From contig NC_067202.1 of the NCBI RefSeq assembly GCF_000699445.3, forward strand, positions 11,747,924-11,811,923: a stretch of DNA of 64,000 bases. Direction: 5' to 3'. Each line of letters opens with the position of its first letter. Position 1 is the first letter of the stretch. This DNA is from Schistosoma haematobium (lineage: Eukaryota; Platyhelminthes; Trematoda; Strigeidida; Schistosomatidae). Under the pieces are notes generated by a model. That model was not told where the DNA came from and made no database searches. It saw only the letters and a program-made list of their open reading frames with translations. The position numbers and the translations under genes are program-made. This document shows, piece by piece, positions 44,646 to 56,031 of this stretch.

Positions 44646-45714
44646 TCAAAGAATTTTACAATTTTTCTAAGAGTATGATTTATGAAGTTGATTGATTCAT
44701 TTGATAGAATTAAAAAAGGTTGACTTCTTTTCGTATATACCTAGTAAATACTTATTATTTGATTTCAGTATTCTGGAATGTCAAGATAAAGAATTGACTA
44801 ATATTTAATTTTTGATTCATGAATTTGTGATTCTCAACATACGGAATTAAGATAAGATAGATCATGACAATATTGAATTGAACTGTAATCTTATCTATCC
44901 TGTTGTTTCTTATTATTGATCATGGATGAGTTTTTTTGTAAAATCACTAACTTCAAAGTATGAATACTTTGTTTTCTTCAACAACTACAATCAACATTCA
45001 AAATAGGGGAATTTCTAAAAAATTCTACACTAAGGTTTCATTATTTGGTAAAACCAGTTTCACGTTGTCCGATTGTTTATGCTGGTCAAATGTTTCATTA
45101 TAAAATTTCGTCTCTAATCACTACAGTTATTGCACACATACTAGTTTCATTACTATTATTTTCTAGAAAATTGTTACATTTACCAAAAGTTTGAACAGTA
45201 TATACATGATGAATTATAAGTTAAAGAAGTTGCGTTTATGTCAGTAGGCGTATGTTCATGTCAGTGTGATAATGAAGATCAAGGTAAAATAATACATGAA
45301 ATAGGCAATAGTATACGTATTATATTAATCAATTGGGTTTAGTCAGTTGAATCAAAGTTATCTCGACATTCGTAAATGATCTCATCTGTTCAAGGATGAG
45401 CTTATAACTGTATTGCCAAAGGTATTCAATTGAAAGAAATGGAAGATTTAAAATGAAAGATGATATAGCTGTTTGTAATGCTTGAAATAGTGATGAATAA
45501 GTAAGTTACCATACAGCTCAAATCTTACTGTAGTAGTTCGGGATGGACTAGGATATGGGAACTGGAAAATGCAGTAAACACTTATGAATGTAGTTTTATA
45601 CAACTAGTAAAAAATAACCTAGTTTAATTTAAATCTAGCCTGATGACCTCAGTGAATCGATAAAATACCTAAACTTTCAAAAACATCATTGACAGACTTC
45701 AGCTAAACAACAAT
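44646..45714. other. Intergenic, nothing recognised
   Basis: AT-rich, no repeat or coding signal that I can name. Confidence 0.4.
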
Positions 45715-45830
45715 TGAAAATTAGAGAGCACTGGACAACTGTTTCGTTCTAGTATGAGATTCTTTAACAGCACTCGCCTAGGACGCCAACAAGGATCAGA
45801 CCTAAGATCTTCAGGCCTCTCAGTAAGGAT
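45715..45830 (-). mobile_element. SINE family 2 remnant
   Basis: The - strand has AGATCTTAGGTCTGATCC, GAGTGCTG, TTAAAGA, a TCTCATACTAGA stem-loop region, ACGAAACAG, TTGTCCAGTGCTCTC. The 3' half of the hammerhead layout is kept and the CTGANGA box is lost. Confidence 0.5.
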
Positions 45831-45889
45831 TTTGTGTATAGACTACTGAGAAGGCGTTTAACTTTAATCAGCTATCGGTCCTTGGTGGA

Positions 45890-46800
45890 GTCCTGTGTGC
45901 TGAGTGTTGATGTTGTGTTCTGTGTCCTGTTAATTATATTTCGATTAATTTGCCAATTAGACATAGATATATTTGACCAGACCAATGACTCATAAACCAT
46001 AACGAGCAGCCTAAAGTCAATCTCTGAATCCTGATTGGTCCTTTCGCCTAGCCCTGTCTGTTTGAATCCAGAACACGGTTTCAGATTCCACTGTATGAAT
46101 CATATATTTCATACATGGTTTATATACAAACGAAGCTCGGCTTGCATTTCCGCGTTGTGCTCTATGGGTAGTTCGCGATCTTTCTCCCCATGAATCAACT
46201 CAAGCGACGCAGTGTAGATAGGATTAATCAGCCACTCTGTTGTCCGATGGATATCCAGCTAATCACCCACTCTTTTCAAATCTTGATTACTGGAGAAAAG
46301 AGGCTAACTTGAATTGGCTTTGTGGCTGTGACACTGAAGAAAACTCCTCTTGGTGCTTGGAAGGGTCCATGGCTGGGGCAGGCCAGAGCGTAGGACATAA
46401 GCTGCGCCATACCCAGTGCACAGTGATCGATACTAAACAGGCTTGTGGCAAGAGCCTGAAGTGAGCAAACATCATATATGACGACTTACTTAAAACGCTG
46501 CTGAGCTTGGGGGCCAAGGGCATCGTATTTATGCCTATGTGTATATAATAGAGTGTATGGCCTAGCCCATACATTTTGTACGTGCATGTGTCGTATACTT
46601 GTGAGCAGAAACCTCTATGCCTATATGTATTTATGGGAGTTATGGACTTGTCTATGCCTACATGTACCAGCATACTAACAACCACACTCATCTATACCAC
46701 TGTGTATGTCACTAAAATGTATGTATCCTTGATTCCTGCGTCTGAGTATATGCACATGAAGCAGACTTGGGATCAGATAGATTCCGCGTTTCTCCAATAG
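45890..46800. other. GC-richer island of unknown nature, possible solo LTR or other repeat
   Basis: Base composition is clearly more balanced than in the flanks, both strands have open frames (+ 46240-46464, - 46691-46287), and TATA-like words (TTTATATACAAACG near 46121) occur. The frame translations do not match a family I know. No paired terminal repeats or target duplications could be found. A repeat-derived origin is inference. Confidence 0.3.
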
Positions 46801-47284
46801 TAAACTTATTAACAGCTCATTAGCGCTTTTGGTTGCATAAAAGCTTCTGAATGTGGTAGGTAAGATATTTTCCTATCTACACAATTCTTCAGTCTCCAAT
46901 TTCACCGTCAATTTGAACTCTTCTCTCTGGTCGAAGAGCTTTGAGGCTTTGCCCATTTCGTTTGATGGGTAGACTCAACCAGGTATACAATAGGAATACA
47001 TATGACAGTTCATCGATAAATCTTAGCAGTTATCACTCATTATTCTTCCTTAGCATATAACATATATTTAATACTTCCTGGTTTTCACTAGTTGCATAAT
47101 TATAGTCTGTTCATCATGTATATTTACGGAGTGAAGGATCTAAATAAACTTTCCATACTAATGATTCAGAAGTGTTTTGATTCATTTATCAATAAATTTA
47201 ATCTAACAAAAATCATCAGACAAAAATTATTTTTAAATGTAATTATTTCGTAGTAAGAAACTTACACAATGCGGATTATCATTC
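46801..47284. other. Intergenic, nothing recognised
   Basis: AT-rich sequence between the GC-richer island and S-alpha remnants. Confidence 0.4.
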
Positions 47285-47640
47285 AAGTAAAGTTGGATAG
47301 CGGCCAGTAATGGAGTCAAGAAGGTGCATTTTATTTTCAATTCGTCATCTGGATGCACCTGTACAGTATTGTGAGTGTTCACAGCGTGATATGAAACTGC
47401 TATGTTTTACTTTCAATGTCCAACTCATGATCCACTGATCTACTAAATGGAGATAGCTACTGGCTTGTCCAACATTTGAGTTATCCCATTGTTGTCATTA
47501 CCAACTAAAATCGATCAGTGGCTTTTCGGTACATGTGTATCCTGAGTGGATTGCCTTGATATTGCCAGTGGTCTTTGAACCCAATAGGTAAATGGATAAC
47601 GCGTTAGACTTTTGTAGCGTAGCCAATCAACAATCTGCTC
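47285..47640 (-). mobile_element. S-alpha remnants in disrupted order
   Basis: On the - strand GGTGCATCCAGATGACGAA (47363-47345), followed by AATGCACC, CTTGACTCCATTACTGGCCGCTATCC, matches the S-alpha ribozyme and tail in decayed form. On the + strand GGTAAATGGATAACGCGTTAG (47587-47607) matches the A-box region. The two pieces are in opposite directions, so at least two insertions or an inversion are involved. Confidence 0.45.
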
Positions 47641-47828
47641 ACGGAGCTTCTATGTCGAGAGTTGTTTGTCTGCTGCAGTTCTTAGAGTCAACGGAAAGAT
47701 ACAGAACATTAAACATTGATAAACATTGGTATTTAAATTCATACGAATCACATAAATAGTTTTAATGAAGTAAGCTTTATAAGACAAATAATATCCCTGA
47801 TAAGTCTTGCGAATTAAAAGCTATATTC

Positions 47829-48151
47829 GTTTCCTCAGCTATTTTGGAAACCCGCAAGCTAGAACTACACAGCGACCTGAACACTAGGGAGAAGACGCAA
47901 AGTATGAGAGAAATACTTTACTCCAAAGTTTGTTTTTGTACAGAAAACATGGGTATTTATAGATGTTGGCGTTTGTTAACTCAACATCATATTTCGGCCA
48001 ATCCGGTAACGACATATTATGCTACTGACCATTAGTAGCACGCCACGTTGGAATTCTAGAATGTTCCATCGTGCTCTGATTGGCTAGGACTTTTCGGCTC
48101 CTTTTGGGCCTCTGGAGACTCCGTTGAAGTTCTCTGAAAGCCGACTCAACA
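47829..48151 (-). repeat. 3' LTR of the gypsy element
   Basis: On the - strand it starts TGTTGAGTCGGC next to the polypurine tract and contains CTATAAATACCC (TATA box) about 230 bp in. The first 233 bp align with the 5' LTR at 52756-52988 with few differences. The remaining 90 bp (47829-47918) hold the part expected for R and U5, ending GAGGAAAC. Confidence 0.8.
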
Positions 48152-48160
48152 CCTCCCCCG
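48152..48160 (-). other. Polypurine tract
   Basis: CGGGGGAGG on the - strand directly precedes the TGTTGAG start of the 3' LTR, where plus-strand DNA synthesis is primed in LTR elements. It fixes the inner LTR boundary. Confidence 0.85.
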
Positions 48161-49252
48161 AATGAGATTTTTTCTAGGATCTACTTGTAGTTTGACAACT
48201 GGGTTGCGGCGGCGTCCCATTATTCTTGTCGTCTTCCTTGTCCGAGGCTTTCTTTCCATGTTCTTGGACTTGGGTGGCATTGGTGTATCTAAGATTAACT
48301 CTAACTGAAAATTCGGCCGGTTTTTTTTAGTGTGCATCGTTCTTTTGTCCTTATGGATTTGATTTGTGTGTCGTATACACGTTCCAAACGTTCCTCGGAC
48401 TCTGTACAGAACATTTCCTAATCTTTGTACAACTTCTCCTGGCTCCCATCGGTTCTTCCCGATGTAGGATTTAGTGAAAACTTTGTCGCCAACATTAAAA
48501 TTCCGGATGCATGGATTGTGACTGAGCTTATACACTAATTTGGATGGCAACATGACGTTGAAGACGGTTCGAATATGCCTTCCGAACATGGCTTCCGCAA
48601 GAGACTTGCCATCTGAAACTTTCGGGTTCGGGGCCTATCGTCCCTTCGCCTCCCCCTTTCAGTAATGCTTGTTTAAAGGTGTCCACAAGGCGTTCTGCTT
48701 GTCCATTTGATTGTGGATGATAGGGTGAAGAACGAAGATGAGTTATTCCGTTTGCTCTACAGAAATGCTTAAACGATTCTGCGGAGAATTGCGAGCCGTT
48801 ATACGTTACTAAGATCTCTGGAACTCCGAAGCAGCTAAACAGGGTAGACAACTTGTGGATTGTTTCTGATGTTGTGCAATTTGGCATGGTATATACTTCC
48901 GGCCATTTAGTAAATGCATCTGCGATAATTGGAAACGTTTGTCCTTGGATTGGACCAGCAAAATCTGTGTGAAGTCTTACCCAGGGTCCGGCAGGCGTAG
49001 GCCAATACTGAGGTTCGCATTTCAAAGGATTTTTAGCGGCTTGAATGCATGATGGACAGTTACGGCATTTATTCTCGATATCTTTGTCCACTGACGGCCA
49101 ATAAGCGTAACTACGAGCCAACGACTTCATCCTATTGATTCCACGATGGCCCCTGTGAAACTGCTTGAGAAACTTGTGACGTAATAACTTCAGAATAACA
49201 ATTCGATCACCGAATATAATACACGAGTCAACAACCATTAGTGAGTCCCGTC

Positions 49253-49848
49253 TGTACGATCCATTTTGAATGCTTTGTGTGTTTGTGAAAATCCCTCCAT
49301 GTATATACTTGCACTTTGTTCCTATTGATCCTCTTAGTTGTACATTGTTAACTTTTCGGCTACATTTGAATTGTTGATATTTGTATTTTATTATAGTTTT
49401 CGTTTTTACTAGACCTTCACTAATTCCCCATGTTTCTTCCGGAACTGCACTTATGTTGTTTTACTTTATACTAAGTCTGGGCGGCAGCCATTTCGGTTTG
49501 TTCCTGCTTTTGATTGCTTGACCTGTGTTGACTGGAATTGTGCATTTTGGTTGTGAATTGAAGCACTCTTCCAGAATTGAAAACACTCTGTGTTATAGAG
49601 CGACCAATTATTACCTTTTGAACGAATCTGTACGTGATCTATCCAGACAGGATAGAATAACATTTATTTGTGGTGATTGTTTAGATTTGGTCAACTGAAC
49701 AATTATTGGTTGGATAGCTGAGTGGTTATATTTGTTTAGAACTGCCATCTTACCCAATTACTTTGTTTTGGTTTCAAACGGGCGAGGGCGCGTATCTAAC
49801 TCATCTAGACAGCTGTCCGGCAGTCCAAACCATAGTTTGGATCTTATA
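49253..49848. mobile_element. 596-bp nested insertion with 5-bp target duplication, probable solo LTR
   Basis: CCGTC occurs on both sides (49248-49252 and 49849-49853). The insert begins TGTACGATCC and ends GGATCTTATA, inverted ends that agree at 8 of 10 positions. It starts TG and ends TA (one change from CA). TG...CA ends with a 5-bp duplication are typical of LTRs, and Bel/Pao elements use 5 bp (family knowledge). Near the right end CCAAAC-CATA-GTTTGG forms a perfect hairpin (49825-49840). A perfect A box TAGCTGAGTGG lies at 49717-49727 with a weak B-box-like GGTTTCAAACGGG after it. The longest open frame inside has no recognisable domain. A non-autonomous DNA transposon is the alternative. 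Confidence 0.75.
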
Positions 49849-51677
49849 CCGTCGACGAAAATATTGTAAAAGTTCTCCGTCAAGGGGATTGTTTGGCCAT
49901 TTTGTCGAGAGATAGCATTTAACTGTGCTCAATGTATTATCACTTTCAGTGATCGTCCTGACAGTTTCAAAGGTTACTGGGAGTTCATTGATTGCATCAT
50001 CCAATACGCGATGAAGTTCTTTCTCAGCTTTTATATTTGGTACAAGAGTCTCCTTTGGGGTTTTTGATTGGGAGCCTAATAATCTTGACAATGCGTCAGC
50101 TTGCCCAAAGGCGGTAGTCAACTGATACTTGATCTTGAAGTCGTCACACAGAAGTGGGGTTGCCCATCGTTGGAGTCGGTTAGCTGTATGAATAGGGATT
50201 ACTTTCTTCGACCCAAAAATGGCTAGTAATGGTTTATGGTCAGTTAATAGTGTGGACTGACATCCAAATATCATCTTGTGAAATTTTTTTACAGCGAAGA
50301 TAACCGACAATGCTTCCTTCTCGACCTGACTGTAGTTACGTCCTGCTGACGTTAACGATCTAGCTGTATGTGATCCATCTGGCATGATGTGAGAAATAAT
50401 TGCTCCAATGCCGTAGTTTGAAGCGTCTGATGCTACTACAATAGGTAAAAATGGATCGTAATGGGTGAGCAGCAGATCCGAGACTAGTACTTTCTCGATT
50501 TCATCGTAAGCAGCTTGGCAAATTGCAGACCAATTCCATTTTACATTCTTCGACGGAAGGTTATTCAAGGGGGCACGTAATTGATGAAGGTTCGGGATAA
50601 AAGCTCCATAATGACTAACTAGTCCCAAAAAGATCTTAGTGTGGGGACGTCCGTCGGTTTAGATATAGTTTTCACTGCCTGGGTATTCTCCGCATCTGGT
50701 CTTCTGCCATCTTTGTCGATTATAAACCCAAGTAAGCGTACTTTTTGCATACAGAAGTCACATTTCTCTGGACGAAGTCGAAGTCCATATTCGGCTATTC
50801 GCGTCAGCACCTGGTCGAGCTTCTTTTCTAAGTCCATTCCATCTACTTCCATAATTATTATATCATCTAGATAGGCTGTAGCACCTGGGACATCCTGTAG
50901 CATAGTATCAATTATTTGCTGAAATATGAATGGGGCCGTCTTGACTCCGAAGTGTAGTCGATTATACCGGAATAGACCCTTGTGTGTGTTTATGGTGAGC
51001 AGGGTTTTAGACTCGTCAGCAACAGGGATTTGTAAATAAGCTTCGGATAAATGCAACTTTGCAAAAAGCTTACCTCTGTCCAGTTTAGCAAAAAGACCTT
51101 CAGGTAAGAGTAATGGATACTGATGAGTTCCTAAGGCTTCATTTACCCGGTTGAGTAATCGGCACATAAACGAACGCTACCATTAGTCTTCTTTACTACT
51201 ACTATCGGTGCGGCCCATTCTGAGGAATTCGCTGGTTCAATGACACCTAGTTTCTGAAGTCGTTCTAGCTCTTGTTTAACCACTGGGAGAGCAGCATATG
51301 GTACGGGTCTTCTGGGTCGAAAGACGGGAGTAGCTGCAGGCTTTTGGGTTAACGATGCTTTGGCCTTCGTGCATTCCCTCAATCTTTCTAATACAACCCC
51401 CTTCAGATCCTTTTCCGCTGGTTTATTGGTTCGCACTGCGCTGCATATGTGGTTAATGAGGTGATATGCTAATTGCGGTGTTTCTATTAGGTCCAGACCC
51501 AGTAAATCTAGTCCTGGGTTCTCCGTGAGATGTAAAGTTGCACTCATCTTCGTATTTCCTTTGGAAACTGTACAACAGACCTCTCCAACAATATTTAGTT
51601 TCCCTCCAGATGCACTATGAGCTAACTGGGTTGTTGGGAGCACCTGTGGTTTTCCGATAAGCTTTTAGGTTCTTCGA

Positions 51678-52787
51678 CTAATAAGTGTGATGTTCGGAAG
51701 CGGTGTCGAGCTGCAGGCGGGGACGATTTTTATTTATATCTAAGTTCGCATACTTTCTTTGGCGGTAAATTTGTGCTCGATTATGTGATACCAATACTTT
51801 GATAGTTAGGGCACTATATCTGTATTTCTTTGAGTAAGGTTTCAAGGAATGTCGTTTATGGTTTTTCCTCCTGCAGAGGTTTTCTTTATGCCTCTTCCGA
51901 TGACATGTGCTACAACAATGTTCTTTATATGGGCACAACCTCTTATAGTGCCAACCTCCATATGCCCAGCATGGTGATGATAGTTTGGCGCTGTTATCAC
52001 GATAATTATGCGTGCTGAAACCTTGAAAGACTTTTACCTTGACTGCATTGACGTTAGGGAAACAGTTACCGTTCTCTACCATTGACGTATCATGCTTCAA
52101 GTTCACTAATCTTTGGCACTCGGTATTTACTTCCTGCAGGGTCATGTTGGGGCAGTGTTCGAGTTTGTTTAGGATTCTTGTCCGGATATCAGCATCCTCG
52201 GGTGAACGCAGGCTATAGATAAATACTAAGCATTTAAACTGGTCTTCAGACATGGAAGACCTCTCACATTCTCGGTTCACAATTCCTGCATGTTTCACTC
52301 AGTCATCTCCTGATCCTTTCGTTAACTTTAAGCACTGTTAACGGATATTAAATAGAGATGATTGTTCTCCAAAGATTTGAGGTAGGGTTTTAATTGTTTT
52401 ATCAAAATTAAAGTCTCATGGATTCTTCGGAAGAATGAAGTTGCTGTAGCGTCCATGTTCCATAGTTCCAAGTTTTCTCAGAAGTATTCTGACTTTTGAT
52501 GCGTCATCCAGTTTGCAAAAATCAATATAGAACAAATCTTCATACTTCTTAAACCAAGACTCAAAAGTTAGACCTGCTAAACCATCAAAATTAAATTAGT
52601 GGATGGCGTTAATGACTGAATCAGTATGTGATACTTGTAATTCACCAGAAGCAGGTTTTCGCTGGGACAGGCGAAATTTCTGCGTCAGAGCTTCCATGTT
52701 TCTGATTTGGGACTCTTCAAACCTCTTTTTTTGACGCTCAATATAAGCTTCTAGCTGCTCCAAAGTTTGTCTTTGTACAGAAAACAT
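51678..52787 (-). pseudogene. Gypsy gag with two zinc knuckles, broken
   Basis: Reading leftwards: LEQLEAYIERQKKRFEES (coiled-coil N-terminus) fused directly to LTR sequence, then FESWFKKYEDLFYIDFCKLDD, LRKLGTMEHGRYSNFILPK, IFGEQSSLFNIRY (capsid-like part), CERSSMSEDQFKCLVFIYSLR, LVNLKHDTSMVE, and two knuckles: CWAYGGWHYKRLC, where the second Cys of CX2CX3HX4C is Tyr, and CSTCHRKRHKENLC (CX2CX4HX4C), intact. Several in-frame stops lie between 52600 and 52300. Gag would package the element RNA into particles. Confidence 0.85.
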
Positions 52788-52988
52788 GGGTATTTATAGA
52801 TGTTGGCGTTTGTTAACTCAACATCATATTTCGGCCAATCCGGTAACGACATATTATGCTACTGACCATTAGTAGCACGCCACGTTGGAATTCTAGAATG
52901 CTCCATCGTGCTCTGATTGGCTAGGACTCTTCGGCTCCTTTTGGGCCTCTGGAGACTCCGTTGAAGTTCTCCGAAAGCCGATTGAACA
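52756..52988 (-). repeat. Truncated 5' LTR of the gypsy element
   Basis: It matches 47919-48151 over its whole 233 bp and starts TGTTCAATCGGC on the - strand. It stops at CTTTGGAG, shortly after the TATA box, where the 3' LTR continues for another 90 bp. The next bases (CAGCTAGAAGC...) already belong to gag. Confidence 0.85.
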
Positions 52989-54020
52989 ATTCCATCACAT
53001 AATTCCGAGACTTTCTCATCGGTACTGATTTATTGGAGATAATTACAAACCAATTGTTAAGTTTTATTTGAATCTTCTCCGTCATTTATGTTTCGTGCCC
53101 TAACTCGATCTCTTTCCAATACTCTCTATTTCATTCATTCTTTATACTACTTATCTATGTTTAGTAGTTTATGTTATTGTCAATCATTTTGGAACTTGTG
53201 ACATTTGATGTTCCCTTCCTAAAGTGAACTGGCAATACACTTATATTAATATCCAATGTTTTAATTTTCTTATTTGTAATACCATCTTTCCTCCTATTTG
53301 TTATTTACTCTCTATTAAGTATGTTACTCATTGAAACTTTATTGATTCTAGACACCTTTCTTATTTCGAATATATGCTGCTAGATTGTTTCTTGATAATT
53401 CATAGTAACAGTTCGATTCAGTCTGGTGCTATTTTTTTTAACTTGTATTATGTTTCGTAACTTAATTCTTATCCAATCATTTCAAGGATGCGGATTATGT
53501 TTGACTTTATCATTGACAACGTCATTACTACCAAGAAGATACACGATTCGAAATTTGTAAACTATATTGCATATGTTGTTTTCGTGAATATTACCGCATT
53601 CCAGATAAACTCCTTTTTTAAATTCAAGAGTTCAAAAACAAATCAACCGTTGGATCAGAATACTCTAAAAAATTTTGTATTTCCTAGTGATGATGACATT
53701 TTGTTCTAGTTTTAAAACATTACAACAGTAAGTATTTAAATTACCATCTAAGATAAAACTAAACACCTTCAATTTTTTTTGTTTTAGTGGACATGTTGGC
53801 CTTAAGCTCATATACAGTTGCCTCTCCGCAGTCTCCAACTACTCTCCCACAATGTGACATTAATTAAAACAAAAAAATATGAGTTCTATATGAGGTCTAT
53901 TGACTTTTTTTTTATAAAAAAAACTCTCAGACTACTCATTAATTTGAGATAATAAGTAAATGTGTCCAGTTAGGTATTTTAATAATTCCTTAAGATACTT
54001 CATTAAGTTTCTATATAGTC
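52989..54020. other. AT-rich intergenic
   Basis: The + open frame at 53488-53709 has no recognisable domain or clear splice context. Nothing else recognised. Confidence 0.4.
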
Positions 54021-54140
54021 AAATATTATTATTACTACTGATACTACTACTACTACTACCACTACTACTACTACTAACATTACTACTACTACTAACACTA
54101 CTACTACTACTACTACTACTACTATTACTGTTACTACACA
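54021..54140 (+). repeat. (ACT/ATT)n microsatellite
   Basis: About 110 bp of ACT triplets with interspersed ATT, ACC and AAC triplets. The poly-leucine + strand open frame covering it is a by-product. Confidence 0.9.
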
Positions 54141-54654
54141 ACATTGTGCCCTATTCACTTCTAATTAATCATGATTGTAAGCAAGATCTTGACTGTTAAT
54201 CCAAGTAAATTTAATCATAGAATTCAATTTCGTATCATTTTGTAACATCTTTTGGCTAGTAACTATGTCTAGAAACATTGATTTTCATGTTTATTTTCTT
54301 ATTTTTTTTCTGAGCAAACTTTGTACCTGCTCTTATCCAATTAAATTTTTAGTTGAAAAAAACAAACGAATGAGAGGGAGCATAGTGACAGAGAGGATAT
54401 AAACATATTTGTGTTTACTAACCAGTATCTTAATATGTAAAAAAAAGAAGAAGCAACACAATGAAATTTTAATATCAACTAAATTTGTGAGAAGTTAAGC
54501 AGCTGATGATAGTTAGATGATTGAATGAAACTACTATTATTTATAATCTTCTAAGCATTGATTTACCTAATTGGGTTACTTAATTTATGTTACATTGAAA
54601 TTTGATGAATAGAGATTAAGCGATGCTGTAAAGACTAAATAATATAAAAATGAT
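54141..54654. other. AT-rich intergenic
   Basis: Nothing recognised. Confidence 0.4.
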
Positions 54655-55145
54655 TATTTATTTTATTTATTTATTTTAACATATAGATATTGGTACAAGG
54701 AGGCACCAAATGCATATGCTTCACACAAATCTCATTCGATATGTGTGAGGGCTGTGATACTGCCTGGAAGCCCTAACCGAGGCAGGTGGTTTTCTTAGGG
54801 GACCACACCCCGAGCCTTCGACCTGAAGGTCTGATCCACAAGACAGTGGATCATCGTAAGGAGATGCACCCTCATGGAAGCCGGTGACCAACAATTGGTT
54901 CATACACCATTTGTTCCCTCAGGATACTGGAGCCCATATGCACCATTGGTTTGGAATCCGGTTAAAGCGCCGGATATTCGCTTTTCATCCTCTCATTTTT
55001 TGTGAAAAACACCACCGCCACGAGAAGACAGTGAGTAGGGCTTCCCTGGCAGAGGCTATATGCGCGTGACCATGTGAGAGCATTTCGAGAGGGAGAGCAA
55101 ACTCTCCCCACTCTCGGCCGCACCAGGTCATTTGGGGGCATATAA
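54655..55145 (-). mobile_element. Short RTE derivative (5' region joined to 3' tail), best copy
   Basis: On the - strand it begins ATATGCCCCCAAATGACCTGG at 55143, then GGTGCGGCCGAGAGTGGGG, CTCTCACATGGTCACGCGC, CCGGCGCTTTAACCGG, CCAGTATCCTGAGGG, GGTCACCGGCTTCC, AGAAAACCACCTGCC, CAGTATCACAGCCC. It then passes into TTTGTGTGAAGCATATGC...TACCAATATCTATATG and an AAATAAATAAA tail. The 5' part aligns with 13826-14195 and the 3' part with 10335-10405 of the full-length RTE copy. Confidence 0.8.
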
Positions 55146-55939
55146 ATGATTGCTATTAAGTGGTCAATAAAAATATGGAGCGAATATTTTATATAAAAAA
55201 AAAGTGTATTATCAAGAGAATAATTTCATTTATTTGAGTGGTTGGCATAGATTGGTTTAACTTGATATTAATATTGATCTGGGATTGGGAATATCAAAGG
55301 TGAAAGATGATTATCAAACTTTATCACCAACTGTATGTTTTACCAAAAAATATGGGTCATTGGATTTCAACTCATTTATCTAAGGATATCTTACTTATTG
55401 GAAGTATATATTGAAGGTTTTATGTGTCCTATTATTAATATGATTTTGGATGCATACTGCTATATTGGTGGGACAAAACATCTCATTCTTTCTTTTATTT
55501 TCAATAGTAACCCATGTCATCCTGTGATAAATATTACTTATAAGTTATTTGTTTGTTAAAAATAGCGGTAGATCTTAATCTAAATTTAATAACGTTATTT
55601 TAGAATTAATTATATTCTGATGTTTATTTTATGGTCATTTATAAAAGATCAATACAGGAATTCAGATCTTATCAATATGTAGTTCAAGTCTTAGACTTTA
55701 GAGTTCATTATGGTGAAAATTCCATTGTGTAATCCTATCAGTTGTTTCGTTCTAGTTGGAGACTTACCAAGAAACGATTGTACTCACAACTATGTAGCTT
55801 GATTAAACAATTAAAATAAACAAATTACCATAATGTTAAAGGCTCATCTATTAATAATACAATAAAGTATTCCAATCCCTTTTTGTTTAAAATCAACCGA
55901 TTTTCGAATAACTTTGCTTGCAATCCTTCAAAGGATGAT
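55146..55939. other. AT-rich intergenic
   Basis: Contains TTGTTTCGTTCTAGTTGGAGAC at 55743-55764, a possible scrap of the SINE family 2 hammerhead 3' half (- strand). No gene recognised. Confidence 0.35.
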
Positions 55940-56031
55940 GTCAGACTGAGGCCCGAGTAAAAGCAGAGGGTTGGTTAAGCAGTTAGCAACCTCATTATGT
56001 AAAAAAATATCCTTGCTAAGAAAAACGCTAA
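55940..56031 (+). mobile_element. Leader fragment of the second RTE family next to the small LTR element
   Basis: GAGGCCCGAGTAAAAGCAG, AGGGTTGGTTAAG and CCTTGCTAAGAAAAACGC resemble 22925-22990. The LTR element begins exactly at the end of this match. Confidence 0.5.

Larger units (their letters stand above)
48146..51700 (-). pseudogene. Gypsy pol (protease, reverse transcriptase, RNase H, integrase), broken
   Basis: Protease DTAS is near 51690, followed at once by a one-base insertion and then a stop. The reverse transcriptase has EWAAPIVVVKKTNGSVRLCADY, FAKLHLSEAYLQI (motif A; the catalytic Asp of the usual L-D-L is His) and YLDDIII near 50870. RNase H has ASDASNYGIGAIIS and LTDHKPLLAIFG. 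Integrase has the HHCC region (FHRGHRGI ... CRNCPSC), HTDFAGP, VTYNGSQF (second catalytic Asp replaced by Tyr) and NGQAERLVDTF. A GPY/F-like tail (VGDKVFTKSYI...RWEPGEVV) ends at 48146. Frameshifts lie near 51670, 51160 and 50620, and a short deletion near 48640. The RNase H and integrase frames match once the 601-bp insertion plus duplication is ignored. Confidence 0.9.
47829..52988 (-). mobile_element. Ty3/gypsy LTR retrotransposon (Boudicca-like), defective
   Basis: The - strand holds 5' LTR, gag, protease, reverse transcriptase, RNase H, integrase, polypurine tract and 3' LTR in canonical gypsy order. The 3' LTR is about 323 bp, while the 5' LTR is cut to 233 bp and the primer-binding site is missing. 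ATTC flanks both ends (47825-47828 and 52989-52992) and may be a 4-bp target duplication, although the 3' LTR then lacks the expected terminal base. A 596-bp insertion splits RNase H from integrase. Domain order, two gag knuckles and LTR size fit schistosome Boudicca-type elements (family knowledge). It cannot move on its own. Confidence 0.9.

Noticed and set aside
47844..48035. + strand open frame of 63 codons
   Set aside because: It lies entirely in the 3' LTR of the - strand gypsy element.
54021..54140. Leucine-rich + strand protein at 53960-54199
   Set aside because: Translation of an ACT microsatellite.
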